A stretch of 64,000 nucleotides of DNA from Marsupella aquatica (lineage: Eukaryota; Marchantiophyta). The stretch spans positions 18,848,001 to 18,912,000 of the forward strand of contig OZ316892.1 in NCBI GenBank assembly GCA_973895155.1, in the 5' to 3' direction. The notes under the pieces were generated by a model that was not told where the DNA came from, ran no database searches, and saw only the letters and a list, made by a program, of their open reading frames with translations. Within the stretch, counting starts at the first letter, position 1. Every line of letters starts with the position of its first letter. The position numbers and the translations under genes are program-made. Shown piece by piece: positions 1 to 11,262 of this stretch.

Positions 1-70
1 TTAAGAGTTTAAGAGTTTAAGTTTTTACGTTTTTAAGAGTTTAAGTTTTTAAGAGTTTAAGAGTTCATAC
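1..70. repeat. Short AT-rich tandem repeat (TTAAGAGTT)
   Basis: The window opens with imperfect repeats of TTAAGAGTT / TTAAGTTTTT, about 70 bp long. It looks like a simple minisatellite. Its left end is cut by the window edge. Confidence 0.7.
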
Positions 71-955
71 TTAGCCATTTTTTCCGGCTTTCCACTTATT
101 GAATCGTCGTTTTGACTTTTTGAGGGTTATGAAGAGGCATGTCTCTTCGACCCTGTGACCTCTTATTCTGTAGTTCATCACTATTTATACCTCTTCCCCT
201 AGTGTAGAGAGATGGTTAAGTTTTGCAGTTTTGCCTCTCCCTTGTGTTAAACTAGTTGATCATGAATCTATGAGTTCGAGATCAGGTTTAACATTTGGAG
301 AGACTTACCTCCTTCTTGTATTTTGGAACCCAAATACTTGAAGTAAAACCTCAGTTATGAATCTCGTGAATTATAATGTCAGATTCCGATTTGGTGACAC
401 ATTGTAATCTCACAAGTTCTTAGAGTTAACTCATTGAGTTTAAGTTGCATTGGAAATGATGTTTTCACCTTCATGTTGCTTAGTACCATCTAAATGCTGA
501 AGTATTTATCCTTTTAGATCTTGACTAAGTATCACTTAGGAAGAAAGGTCAAGACATGTTGCCGGCATTTTAAAAGGATACTCTAGTATGTAGTTTAGAT
601 CTGAAAAGCCGTGTGGATTTGAATTTCCTTTAAGTCATTCCATTATTACTTATGTCTAAGGAGTAACCTTGGTCTATTCCAGACTCCCTTAAGCATACTC
701 TGAGAGATTTTTCCTTGTGTTTTGTTAATTGCAATCTTTTGCTTAATTGAAGGTTATCTGATGTTGAGTTATCATCAAAAACTACTCACCGCTGTGGAGC
801 GATCTTCAAAGTACCTGATTAAAGTAGTCAAGATTGATTACTATGTGTGACACAAGAGCTTAAAGCTTTGTTTTTAGTTTATTACATCAAACCAACCCCA
901 TCTTGTTCTTAAAGGGAACGAATACCGAGTTTAGAGACTTTAAAATGTGATTTTT
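71..955. other. Non-coding stretch with no recognised gene
   Basis: AT-rich sequence with no open frame of note. Similarity to the 3' end of the CACTA family stops near position 950. The 650 bp that should follow up to a CACTA terminus, as seen at 43333-43980, is not present. The 3' end of the left CACTA copy is therefore missing or displaced by this unrelated sequence. I see no LTR or TIR that identifies it. Confidence 0.4.
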
Positions 956-1159
956 GGTTCTCTATGGCAAACTACAACTTGTTTCATACATACACACAGA
1001 ATTCAGAAATATATACATGTCACACATAATGATAACGAATCCGTCATCCTCTTTACCAAATGGAAAAATTGGTACAGATATTTTTTGGATCTTTCCAAGG
1101 CAATGTCAAAATGTAACACAATTCACATGGTTCTATCTACACTTGCATTCAGTCACTAC

Positions 1160-1740
1160 AGACTAACACACTCTGATGGCCAGAGCACAAGAGATCCTAC
1201 TGCATCTACAATTATTTCCTGAGGTGGATCATCATCTCTATTCGGAAATGGCAAATTACAATCAGATACAATCACTATAGTCAACAACACTACTACATGG
1301 TCATCGGGGACCACTTTGCCATGGAATTTAGCATGATCCGGTCACAAAATGCTTGTACCCACACATACTTGTGAGTCATCCTCCCATGATTGAAGATTAT
1401 GGACTGGCTCTGCTATGGCTATCACCTCCATGGCTATCACATGCTGTTTTTCTTGGCTTTCCTGGGTGGCTTATACATGACATTATTCATACCTTGGTTG
1501 CGAGTCATGACTTTGGCACGAGTGTTTTGTGCTGGTGATCGAGAATTGGCTACACTCTTCTTCAAAGAATCTGCATCCATATTTGACACTTCCGATTGTG
1601 TAGCAGGATTTCCCTGCGACATCATCTCAGTATATGCCAACATTGTACTTGCTTCAATTGAAGCATCTACAATCTTACTTGCATCCAATGTTGCTCCCAA
1701 ATTTCGACGTCACTTCACCCTGCTCCCACTTGGTTGAGAA
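1160..1740 (-). pseudogene. DUF8039-like terminal exon of CACTA accessory gene, decayed
   Basis: Minus-strand frames match the intact version at 44160-44590. They contain a serine/alanine-rich segment (DASIEAST, DSLKKSVANSRSP) followed by a domain with FHGK, VPDD-type and LPFPN-type motifs ending in a VLWP-like segment, a pattern I recall as DUF8039. A short duplication of GGCTATCACCTCCAT around 1418-1440 breaks the frame compared with the copy at 44400-44450. This would be the C-terminal part of the TNPA-like protein. The domain name is from memory; the homology to 44160-44590 is seen directly. Confidence 0.6.
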
Positions 1741-2328
1741 TCTGACAACTCTGCATCAACTACAATTCAGTGCCATTGTCCAACATAAGTGAATCACTCA
1801 TCACATGTGCTACATGTACATGTCACCAACCACAAAGTTGTCACTATCTCCTTACCATTATGAACAGCCTTCTTCCCCTTCTTTGCCATTGCCATATCCT
1901 CCATGTCTGCTTCTGCTGATCAATAAACACACCACAATATTCAGGTTGAATCTATTAACCATTGAATTGTCTCTCAACATTCATATAGAGGAATTTAAAG
2001 CATCAGCTTACCTGATACCTCCTTGGCTATGGTCACTGAGGCACTGGGCACATCCTTTTCATTATTGCTCTTTGAGTCACCTGAAGCAAGTTAATCATGA
2101 TGTCACTTCAGATCCCAGTTGATCCAACCAGTTCTTACAGAAAAGATTACCTCCAATCGGCTTAAGCTTCACAAAACTCCATGCACTTTTCAAATGTAAT
2201 GTACTGGATCATAGCAGGTTACCTGTCTCAGCAACCTTCTTGCCCTTCTGCTTACTTATTACAGGGCCCTTCGATGCCTCCACTCTTCTTGCATTCAAAC
2301 CATTCACTCAATTCATGAAAACCCACTT

Positions 2329-2610
2329 CTAATATTTGAACATAGGACACAATGAACAATGGGCCGGTGTCATTTCCATACTTGTGTCAGATTTGCCAAT
2401 TCCCTTTTTTGTTAACAAGGGCACACTTTGTACAAGGTTGCCCTCATTGTTTGGCTGAGAACCACCCAATTTCTCAATCACAAGCTTGAAATTAGATTCC
2501 ACTGATGCAAGTAGGTTTGCTACAGATGCCTCCAAAATATCCAAACGATCACCCAATTTACTTTCCACTCGAGGAAGTCCACACTCTAATGACTTCAACC
2601 GTTCACACAT
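2329..2610 (-). pseudogene. TNPA-like gene, coiled-coil exon (left copy)
   Basis: This 93-codon segment is nearly identical to the exon at 63000-63240 of the outer element. It has heptad-like spacing (MCERLKSLE, RLDILEASVANLLASVE), suggesting a coiled coil for dimerisation, as expected for a TNPA-type DNA-binding accessory protein. It is flanked by splice-like signals on both sides, and in this copy reading continues slightly past the donor. It belongs with the exons at 2998-3709 and 4253-4624. Confidence 0.6.
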
Positions 2611-2997
2611 CTCTGCAAGAGTTGTAACAGTTCCCTGTAATCACACAACTTACATATCTCAGATAACTGTCCCCAAGAACTGGTTGCTTACTTTCTACTA
2701 CATTTCCTTCTGATGCTATCGAACATCACAGAATTACAATATAATCACCTGTTTGGAAGTCACACTTGTCACCTCACTCCTTTGTTTCATGAACTCCTCT
2801 CTCACTTCTTGTGCTGATGGTTCTTCACTTGTCAATTTTTTCTGTATGCCACATCAACATACATATGAATTAAAGCAACTGTTGATTGTCAATGAAAATG
2901 CAATAATAGTAGCAAGATGATTAGTGATAGGCTACGCTTACTATTAGACATGCCTTACCAGTTGTTCTTTCACTGGAGCATAACTTCCTCTCCCAGC

Positions 2998-3709
2998 CTA
3001 TGAAAGGTGTTTCACTTTGCCTCGAGCATTTGACATCAGTTCACTCTTGCTCTGCCCAGCCTCTGACATGAACCCTTTGATTAACCGTGTCCATTGATCC
3101 AGTTCCAATGATGGGGGTGCTGGCATTCTCCTGTTAGAACCATTGTCTATCCACATCCTTTTCAACCTATGTCTCTTTTGTTTCAAAATCCTCATTGCAT
3201 AATCTGATATGCAATCTTCAACTGGGCCCTTACCATCATTACCAACATACTCCCACCGTTCAAGAATGTCCTTGCAAATAGCAGCCCAATCGGCTTTGTT
3301 CTGACTCCTAAACTCTGTAATGCTCAAATCTAACCAGCGCAATACTTCTCCTCTCAAGTTAGAATGCCAGCGGTTCTTACCATCACATGTGGGAGTTATC
3401 CAACCATCGGAATTCACTTCTACTTTACCAAATTTGTTACTGTCTCCTGCCTTGGTACTCCCTGAAGCGCTACTAGGTGTCCCTCCACGGCCTGGTGTCC
3501 CCCCACGGCTTGGGCCCCCACGGCCTGCACCACGGCCTGGAGCGCATTGTGCAAACCTCCCTGGAGTCCCTGCACATTTACGGGAACCATTTTTTAAGTA
3601 TGAAGCATAAATTTTGCTACCAAATATACACTGAGCTTCAGAGCAATTTTGCAATGACCAAGTTACCTCTCCCTGGGCGCATAGATGGTTCTGGACCATC
3701 TGTCCAATT
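2998..3709 (-). pseudogene. TNPA-like (plant Ptta/En/Spm transposase, Transposase_24-type) exon, left copy
   Basis: A Gly/Arg-rich linker (GRGG repeats, about 40 residues) leads into a conserved domain with ITEFRSQNKADW, ERWEYVGNDGKGP and RRMPAPPSLELDQW. The same domain is intact at 62032-62651. I recognise it as the accessory En/Spm protein domain that acts next to Tnp2 by binding subterminal repeats. The upstream exon was split by the MITE at 3710-4037, so 2998-3709 and 4046-4171 are two halves of what was once contiguous coding sequence plus an intron. The copy is not expected to make a full protein. Confidence 0.75.
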
Positions 3710-4037
3710 CTCGGGGGGGTCACTTCCACGGAAGTGACACATCACGTGCGACGAAGTATAGGCCCATTTAAATGGGTGTGGCGGAAGACTTCCAAAGTTT
3801 GGTGGAAGAACACATAGGGCATGTTTTATTGATTGGTCGACTTTAAAGAACACATAGGCCTATTTAATTGCAAAAAATACTTTCTATAAAGTTTTTAGGG
3901 GTTTTTTAATAAAAAATGACAAAATTTTAAGAAAGAAAGGGCTTTGCAAAAAAATATTTTTCACTTTAAAGTTAGGGGGGTCAAACCCTAAAACGTCGCA
4001 CGCGATGTATGACCCTCCATATAGTGACCCCCCCGAG
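3710..4037. mobile_element. 328-bp MITE, copy 1, with 8-bp target duplication
   Basis: The ends are CTCGGGGGGGTCAC and its exact complement GTGACCCCCCCGAG. Longer, imperfect similarity between the ends continues to GTGCGACG. The flanking 8-bp repeats are GTCCAATT at 3702-3709 and 4038-4045. The homologous empty site is visible in the outer CACTA element near 61865-61885, which has no insertion and one copy of the target. There is no coding capacity and the centre is AT-rich. Copy 2 at 27969-28296 has the same length. The 8-bp duplication fits hAT-like or other 8-bp-TSD superfamilies; which transposase moves it is unknown. Confidence 0.92.
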
Positions 4038-4045
4038 GTCCAATT

Positions 4046-4171
4046 GCCTTGTCTTGATGAATTAGGGCCATTTCTCCTGCCTGTGAATGATTGCCTCCTA
4101 TCTGAACGTGGATGGCCTTTGTTGTTTTCGTGATTGTCCCAATCAGAGTCTGCATTCACCAACAGGCACAT
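4046..4171 (-). pseudogene. TNPA-like gene exon fragment upstream of the MITE
   Basis: The minus-strand frame contains DSDWDNHENNKGHPRSDRR and then reads into the MITE. It matches the outer element exon at about 61771-61910. It is the other half of the exon interrupted by the insertion at 3710. Confidence 0.6.
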
Positions 4172-4252
4172 GCCACACTCATGGACCGGTTAGATACACT
4201 CTTTGCCCTAGACATCAGATAATTCCATATTGAGCTACAATTTCTACTACCA

Positions 4253-4624
4253 TCACAAAATCACTAGCACAAAGCACTTACTTGTCCAATCATCCTCGTG
4301 ATCTTTCCATTGCCCTCTGTACCCATCTCTACCACGCTCTGGGCATTCATATTCACCCCATCCATCTTCTGCTCCATCGTAATCATCATCATAATCATCA
4401 GGCGTCCCTTGCCAATAACTCTGGCTCCTTCTAGGGTATGGATTACGTGATTTCTCTCTGGCTGCCCACCTACCTGGCACTTGATCAGGGCCCTGTGCAT
4501 CCTGCACAGGTGCATTTTTCTGTGAGCCCCCTGCATCTGGATGTCCATCCATATCCAATCTTTCCTCTTCACCCCACTCTCCAAGCCCCATGTCTGTCTC
4601 CATGTCTTCACCCTCTTCCCCCAT
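4253..4624 (-). pseudogene. TNPA-like gene, first acidic exon (left copy)
   Basis: This segment encodes an acidic N-terminus (MGEEGEDMETDMGLGEWGEE) and a Tyr/Asp-rich tract (DDYDDDYDGAEDGW). It aligns along its length with 61296-61640 of the outer element with only scattered substitutions. It is the first exon of the TNPA-like gene. The matching gene in this copy is broken downstream by the MITE and a frameshift. Confidence 0.65.
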
Positions 4625-4764
4625 AGTTTCTGCATAGCATCCACAACCAAACCCAGGCTAAATGAGCACACTAAATTCAAAGTATCAATCAATTTCATGC
4701 ATATGGACATGACCAAAACATCATTTCGGGAAGCAATTCCCGTTCTGTGACTATGTGCATGTAG

Positions 4765-4905
4765 TCATCCTCAACCTCATCAAAGTGAATCTTCAGCCGC
4801 TGCCTATTGCACATCATCAACCTCATCATATTGCATCTCCCCAGGTTCATATGTCTCTCTCAATGTTAAAGGGATGTAGTCAGTCCCTGCCCGAGTAACA
4901 ACATT
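4765..4905 (-). pseudogene. Tail of Tnp2/DUF4216 reading frame and deletion junction
   Basis: The minus strand encodes the same end as 61020-61118 (TRAGTDYIPLTLRETY then EVDDVQ and stop). Similarity ends near 4905, where the unique 5' half of the left element begins. This is the breakpoint of the internal deletion that removed the transposase. Confidence 0.7.
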
Positions 4906-6165
4906 GGAATTAAGGGCTCAGAGAATTAAAATTGCATCTTAAAGGTACTAGACAGACAGTAACAGTGAGGAAGGAAGCTGAGGTTTCGCAGGCATTCACT
5001 ATCTATTACATGAAGCGGGCCAAGGACATTGTCTACAGGTTTAGCGCATGCAATAGGGGTTTTAAGAGCTAAGGAGGCAATGGAGTTCAAGAGCAACATT
5101 GTGGGTGCATTGGAGGCCGTGAGGGGAATGAAAGAATGTTGATGAGTTACAAGATCAATGGAGCTTATAGATAGCTAAATAATCACCACCAGGAGGCCAC
5201 ATAACCTTATAACCACATGCAAGTGACAATATAGCAAGGCAGGGAAGAACAGGCAAAAACATGACAGAAAAAACAATTCAGCATGCAATTGAAAATGCAA
5301 GCACGTAGGACATTCATAAGAGAATTTCAAGTGCAATTCCGGATTGCCGAGCTGCAAGCTCCAAAATACCTACAAGATTGCAGGCGTCAGGTTTTCCACT
5401 CCTGCTCTTCCACGACCAGCTTCCAATTGCTCAAGTGCTGTCCAATCGCAATCTAGAGGAATACCTTTGGCAGGCCTTTCGAGAGACTTCACACTTCAAG
5501 CCTTTCGAGTATTTACAACGCACCATGGCAACCAGATTGACAACACATGAAAAACAGCCAAGACAAGGAGAGAAGTACTTGCAAGATATCACAACTACCA
5601 ATAGAGCGTAGTGACAGGCAGACAACAACTTTGAATACTGGCATTTATTTTTAATGGGACCTGTTGGCAACTCATGTTCATACGATAATTTTGGGACAAC
5701 TTCACTCGGATCCCTATCGTACTGCATACCTTAGAGGTCTACAACAATCAAAGTTGTGATCTTTTTTTTAAATTTTTTTTTAAATTTTTATGTTGGGAAG
5801 ATCATCATGAGTATAAGAATTGAACAGCCATCTTGTCTGTGAGCCCGAAAAACCTCGGAAAGAACAAGCTCTTACTCCTGGTTGTCAACTTTTCGCAAAA
5901 AGACATGAACAGCTTCCAGAATTGGCATCCTAACCCTACAAAACTTGCTGGAAGGGGGCCTTCCGATAGGTTGTATATTATCCAACAGCCAGAACAACTC
6001 AGACACTATCAGGTTCTAGTGATTACTACTGCTCCCACCCCAATAGACATTAGTCCCTGTGACCGCTATGAGAAATCTCAAGAGGTGGCAGGTGAACCAT
6101 TGCAAGTGGTGGACTAAGGACAAGGAAACTATTGACAGTAAATATCCTAAGGAAAGAAACGGTGG
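4906..6165. other. 5' half of left CACTA copy, no recognised gene
   Basis: Non-coding sequence with a T/A-rich tract near 5761-5790. I see no conserved domain in any frame. It is not obviously similar to the 5' leaders of the other two CACTA copies. Confidence 0.4.
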
Positions 6166-6410
6166 TCACTTGCCCGTGTTCATCATCAGTGTGATATTAT
6201 CACCTTTGAGGAGAATTCGACCAAGAGGTTTCTGCGTCTTCTTCTTTAATGAGATTTCCTCGGCATCCTCGAGGACCAAATTCATGTATTCATCAAAACC
6301 GATGATGCCTCCCTCTATTCTGAGGTCCTTCTGCTCGAACAACCAAATCTGAATCCTTGATTTACTTTGCAGAAACCAAAAAATAATAAACTTTGGTGGT
6401 CGCCATGATT
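6166..6410 (-). pseudogene. SmE: Captured SmE (small nuclear ribonucleoprotein E) coding sequence
   Basis: The minus-strand frame contains the C-terminal three quarters of an Sm-fold protein: [32 protein letters not shown] and [18 protein letters not shown] followed by a stop. These are the Sm1 and Sm2 motifs of plant SmE, a ring subunit of the spliceosomal snRNP core. The extreme N-terminus is not recognisable: about ten residues before FLQSK look like a diverged form of the family, and upstream sequence is unrelated. One conserved position appears as Gly (IEGGIIGF) where Arg is usual in plants. It lies inside the CACTA element and opposite to plus, in the same orientation as the element. 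It is best read as a transduplicated host fragment (Pack-CACTA); whether it is expressed is unknown. Confidence 0.85.
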
Positions 6411-9400
6411 GCCGAGTGAAGTGAGGCCCCTCTTTAACAAATTGCTGTCCGCCCGTCCGCAAGGCCCTTGTCCGTAGCAAGAAATCGCACGGAACAGGGT
6501 GATAACAAAACCGGAGAGGTTCTTAATTATTTTCAGCTGCTTGTTCGACACTAATAAGCGGGAGTCACGATCGGCACAGACAAGTTCAACTGACCTGTAG
6601 AAGCAATCATTTCAGAAATTTCAGTAAGTCAAATTTGAAGATCATTGAATGCTGGAAAAACCCGTGCACAGACAGAGTGTTTAGAAAGCTAAGATTTCTG
6701 TGCTGGGCATTGACAAATGCTTATCCCAACCGTAGTAGCGAACGAAAATGAGACACAGTTTTAGTAGACCTAAGAGTTATACGCGGGAGCTTGAAAACAT
6801 GCTGCGACCTAGTTGCAAACCACCTGAACGAGACAGTGTTAATTAATAAATACAGCTAAGAAGGTTGCTCTTCGGAGCTGTAACAAAACGCTTCAACCTG
6901 CTGTAGTTGCCGAACGAATTGACGACTCAAACGAGCGCTCCCAGACACCGAGTAAGAGAAGGAAAAGGGCAACAAGAGGCAACCTATCAAAGTTGTGATC
7001 TATGTTAGAGAAACTCACCAATGACTTGGATGCGCTGCAACGCCTTTGTAGTCGATTGATTGATGTTTGCAACTCCGGCAAAGTCTAGTTTTTTGGAAGA
7101 AAAGTAGACGGGCTCAGTTGCAGAGTCCGTCCATCTCTCTGAAGTGACTCCCCCCTCCTTGGCGCAAGGTCCCCTGTTCAGCCAAAGAGATCCGCTTCAA
7201 TCAGCAGCTTCACTGTCCGCAGAAAGGGGGCTCAGGTGGCTTGCTTAACTTAAACATCCTAAATCACCAGCTTTGGAAAGAATTGGCTTTTGGAATTTGT
7301 TATTCCAGCCACTATAGATTACATATACAAATTCGCACTCTAGAATTGAAATGTGTGGAAGTGTAAGACTCTCACCTTAGAATAGCCTCACACAAAAGTT
7401 GTTGAGCATGTTGGGGCTCAAAGATGGAACAATGGCTACCGCCCGTTGACGGTGAAGGGCATTCTCGGTTTGGACCTCCTCTCTCCAACCCCTTCTAACC
7501 CGCACCTCCAAAGTTGATTCGGGAGTTGATTAGCAATAACGTCGCTCCTATGCCAAAGGCACCAAGAACCAAGCCAAAAGAAAGGGTTTAGCAAAGGGAG
7601 AGCGATGTAGTGTGCACTGATCAATGACTCAAAGTTGATGTCGAACCCTCCATTGCGCTAGCTATTGGCGATTGCCACACAGAGAGCAGCTGTATGTAGC
7701 AAACTGTAATGCAGATACTCCCGTCAAAGGTCGATGCGTCACACTCAGCTTTAGAGGAAGGATAAACAATTGAGCAGCATTGCATTGTGCAAAAACGTTG
7801 GAGAAGCACATTGCTTCCAGGCCCGAGCTCACCTCCTTCCCCTTTCACCACTTCGCAGCTCCTCCAAGAGACATTCACTCAAGGGCACATCACGCAGTTG
7901 CTTGCCCTCCTCAGAAGCTCAACACCACAGCCACCAAAGTTGTCAGCTCCCACTGCAACTGAACAGGTCACTAACAAAAGCCCGCTCCCACCGCAGTTGA
8001 ACAAGTGAGCGACACAAGAGTGTAGGACCTCTGCCAAGCCCAGGGCAGCAGCTCAATGAAACTCAATTTGCAACTCGTCTCACTCTCGCTCTTGCTGCAA
8101 AGAAAAAAAAGCGCAGGTCAAACTCCTTTGTGGCCTCAGTCCCCACCGCTTTCCCCAAGCTATGGACAACTACTAGTAGCTTGCTCTCACAGCATGACAT
8201 CCAGGTCTTTAGCCAACTGCACACTGGAAACCGAGAGAAGTGAGCGCAGTCGCGCAAGGCCAAAAAAGACCAAAGTTGAGCCAAAGCAAAACTTTACTAA
8301 TGTATTTACAGTCAAGCATGAGGGCAATCAGGTAAGCAGAAGACCACGCATTCCCGCAAAGAGTTGTAGGTTCTCGTCACTTCCTCGCCTCTGTATAGAA
8401 GGTTGACCGTTGTATCTCGGGTACCCAATGATAGTGGAGATGAATGCAAATAGGCCTCACCAATCGCCAGTCATCCGCGATAAACCTCCCGACAACCTTG
8501 CTCCTATACACCTTAGCACCCGCGTTGTCACCATAGGAAAGACGAATGTAAGATTTAGGGCCCACCTAAACCCTATAGTGAGATTGCAGTCGACAATGGG
8601 TCATATAGCAAAGGTCGAAGCTCCAAGCCCTACGCAATGACATGAAATCCCACCTCCAAAAGTGCTAAATGTATTGACTGAGTGCGATCAGGTGCAAGAG
8701 TCGAGAGCAACTGAGGAAAAGTGCATTATCGGGCGCAAAGTGTTTGGCCTTGGATTCCCTTGCAGAAACGTGAAGGAAAACCCTGGTGGTAGCCGTCGAC
8801 ACTTTGTGCAATTTTCCTTTACAAAATCCGTTTACCCTAAACATTGAGTCGACTGGAAGGACTCGTTCATAGGCATTCTGCAAGCACCTAACACATTTAG
8901 ACGTAAGTTCACAGTTAGGCCCCGCAGGGACGAAACCCAACGTGAGAGGATGGGGATGGAAACCCTGGGGAGGCGGCTTGTAGATTGAAAGGTCTCCGCA
9001 CGCACTACGTGCCTCTTCCTAAGGTCCTGTCAGATAGTCCCGCCGGGCTCGGATAAAAACTTTTGACCTCGTTCTCCATCTTCAGTTTCAACGATTATAT
9101 CCCAGCACATGCTTGCTGGCGCCCCCCCCAGGATTAAACGGTAGCTAAGACCAAGGGTGCATGCATTTTTTTTGGGGGGGGGCTTTTAGTTGGGTATTTT
9201 GGGTATAGTCATTGGGTTAGATAAATATCCTAAGTCACCCAGATGGCAAAAAACAACACCTACCCTTAAACTCACCCTCCTCAAGCATAAACCCTCTGAA
9301 AACCCATTGGACATTTGGAGTCATTGGCAAAAGAGGGTTAAATGGATGAAGAATGGACCGGGGGGGATGGATGCCGACGATCCAATGGTCCCTAAACCCC

Positions 9401-9689
9401 CATCCCCTTAACATGCAACCCCCGACCCTTGACATCAAACCGAGTGTTCTTCGGCTGGACAACCCCCTAACCCTAAATCCACACCCCCTTGAGACCGGTA
9501 CAAATCTACCTTTGTGCATCTCGGCCTTTTATAGATGGAGTTAGTAATCGATCCCTCCGTAGTCCACCCTCCATGAACCTCACTCCAAAACCTTTTTGGT
9601 CACAAATAAGGCCATTTATTGAGTTATGCCCCTTGCTATCACCCTCTTTATAGAATTACCCCTCCTCAACATAAGTGAACATTACCCAT
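6411..9689. other. Remaining 5' half of left CACTA copy, no recognised gene
   Basis: Several short frames occur on both strands, but none shows a domain I know. A run of C (9122-9130) and a run of T followed by G (9168-9182) flank about 40 bp. Some of this sequence may be further captured host DNA, which I cannot identify by eye. Confidence 0.35.
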
Positions 9690-9890
9690 GATGTGCTAGA
9701 CTATTCACCGTTCACAAAGTAGCAAGGTTACTTCTCATAGTCTTTTAGTGAACTATAAAACACTAAATAGTCTTTTGTAGTCTTCAACAAAACCGGTGCA
9801 ATGGGTGCGAGTCGTTTCAAGTATGGAAAAAGGACTTAGTGGGCTTAGTCCTATAAGGTATGGTCTAAATTGCCCCGGTTTCTACTAGTG
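9690..9890 (-). repeat. 5' terminal and subterminal repeats of the left CACTA copy
   Basis: This shares about 200 bp with 49905-50106, including the block around CACAAAGTAGCAAGG, several AGTCTTTT/AAAAGACT motifs and the terminal CACTAGTAGAAACCGGGG (complement ending at 9890). Such clustered short motifs are the usual binding sites of the TNPA-type protein in CACTA elements. Confidence 0.75.
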
Positions 9891-9899
9891 TACAGACCT

Positions 9900-10448
9900 A
9901 CCAGAGATATATACGTGGGTCCTTATCGGAATCAAGGAAAGATAGATGCAGAGAAGGAGAATATGGAAGGAGACTTTTTGGATCTTGAAGTCAACACTTA
10001 TATTTCTGTTGCTGGAGAAGAATAGAAAAAATTTTGGGTGGCCAAGGTGGAAAGAATTGACCAGCGCGACGAGTTCAACATTCCAAAAATGATTTATGTT
10101 TTATGGCATGCTGCAAAAACCGGGTCAGATCCTTGGAAAGCCAAGTACTTACCAGAAGTCTTAAACTACGAAAAGAAGAAAAGTGGTCGTGGGAAAGGAA
10201 CTTTGAAACCAATATGGTTTCACCAAGAGCTTGATTTATCTTCAATGACTGTTTTTGCTTACAACTTCATGTTGACAAAATCTGATACATTGTACAAAAA
10301 GACAGTAGATCAAATCAAAATCCGATTGACTGAATTTTTGGCAGAAGAGAAAGAGCAAGAACAAGAGAATGGATCAGCTAGAACCCCACTAGGAGATAAA
10401 TCTAGAGATATTTCGTTTCAAGAATTGAGGACTTCTGGATCTGAGTAA
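9900..10448 (+). pseudogene. C-terminal fragment of a DUF7869-like transposase protein
   Basis: An open frame from 10038 to 10448, extended upstream through an in-frame TAG near 10023, contains FWVAKV, IYVLWHAA, KPIWFHQELDLSSM and an acidic tail. The order (FW-x-V segment, then a YxVxWW-like segment, then a short helical end) resembles the C-terminal part of the protein at 26596-27870 (HFVFLRPED, FWLVRALGG, MFQVQWWRP). I read it as a remnant of a related element. It begins directly after the CACTA terminus at 9890, so it may be part of the target into which the CACTA inserted. Confidence 0.4.
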
Positions 10449-11117
10449 TGAAAAGTAGTTATTGTTTGTGACATTACCATTGAAAAACATGGATAAGTTG
10501 CCTTTACCACTTATTCATGAATTCATGGTTAAAGTTTCTTGAGAAATTTTTAGTTTAATAGTTTCTTAGTGGGTTGTGTTTCAATTCAATTAGATGGTGT
10601 CATTTCTATCCTCCTTGTCTTCTTTTCACAATAATGTGTATCAGGCTAAGTTGTAGTAGTTTATTTTCTGGTTTTTAAATGACAATGGCTTTTGGAGGTG
10701 ATTTAGTTATCGGTTCAAGAGACAGCTCGTGTAATTGTGAGACCATTGTAGATAATAGTGTTGTATTTGAGGTCATTTATTGGTGGAATGTATTTTCAGA
10801 TGAATTTGGTCATTTTTAGGCTGTCAAAACATAGCTAGTTTATGTCATATTTTGTTCGCTCCATATTTTTGTTCTAAAATAGGTGCTAATTTTGGCACTT
10901 TTCTGACTTTTTCGTTGTTTTTCTGATTTTTTGGCTAGAGTTCCTAAAGTATGGGCTTGTTACTCATCATTTAAGGCTTCTTGTTCACATTGTGTGTACT
11001 CTCTTTAAAAACTAATCTTGACATTTTTTCAGTTTTCTCTAAATATTGTATCTTCATATATTGTCATATTGTGTTGGCAACATGTTTACGCAACAACACT
11101 GCTATTTACAACACAAG
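10449..11117. other. AT-rich non-coding sequence
   Basis: No reading frame or repeat that I recognise. It is probably the 3' flank of the preceding element remnant. Confidence 0.4.
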
Positions 11118-11262
11118 GAGGGCCATACATTGTGTGCGACGTTTTACAGTTTGACCCCCCTTCCACAAAAATTTGGAAATCTTCCACCATACCCATTTAA
11201 ATGGGCCTATATTTTGTCGCATGTGATGTGTCACTTCCATCGAAGTGACCCCCTCCCCCCCA
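11118..11262. mobile_element. Decayed short relative of the 328-bp MITE
   Basis: The two ends match the outer parts of the MITE at 3710/27969: AGGGCCATACATTGTGTGCGACGTTTTA on the left, and the CCATTTAAATGGGCCTATA, GATGTGTCACTTCC and GAAGTGACCCCC segments on the right. The AT-rich middle is missing, leaving about 145 bp. The left GGGGGGTCAC terminus is not preserved and no target duplication is visible, so this is an older, internally deleted copy. Confidence 0.75.

Larger units (their letters stand above)
956..9890 (-). mobile_element. CACTA (En/Spm) element, internally deleted, left copy
   Basis: On the minus strand the element starts at 9890 with CACTAGTAGAAACCGGGG, matching the termini at 41607 and 50106. 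The first ~200 bp of subterminal sequence is also shared with 50106. From about 4905 down to 956 it follows the coding region of the outer element, from the end of its DUF4216 region (near 60990) through the TNPA-like exons into the DUF8039-like exon. The Tnp2 core, BRCT, F-box and PHD genes are absent, so it is a deletion derivative that would need transposase in trans. Its 5' half (4906-9890) differs from the other copies and contains a captured SmE sequence. A 328-bp MITE lies inside. The 3' terminus is not visible. The three bases after 9890 are TAC, but the partner target duplication cannot be checked. Confidence 0.85.

Noticed and set aside
3320-3737. Proline/glycine-rich plus-strand ORFs
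   Set aside because: They are antisense to the Gly/Arg-rich linker of the TNPA-like exon and run into the MITE.
9460-9490. Telomere-like CCCTAAA/CCCTAACCC pieces
   Set aside because: Only one or two units are present, scattered within CACTA leader sequence; not a telomere relic.
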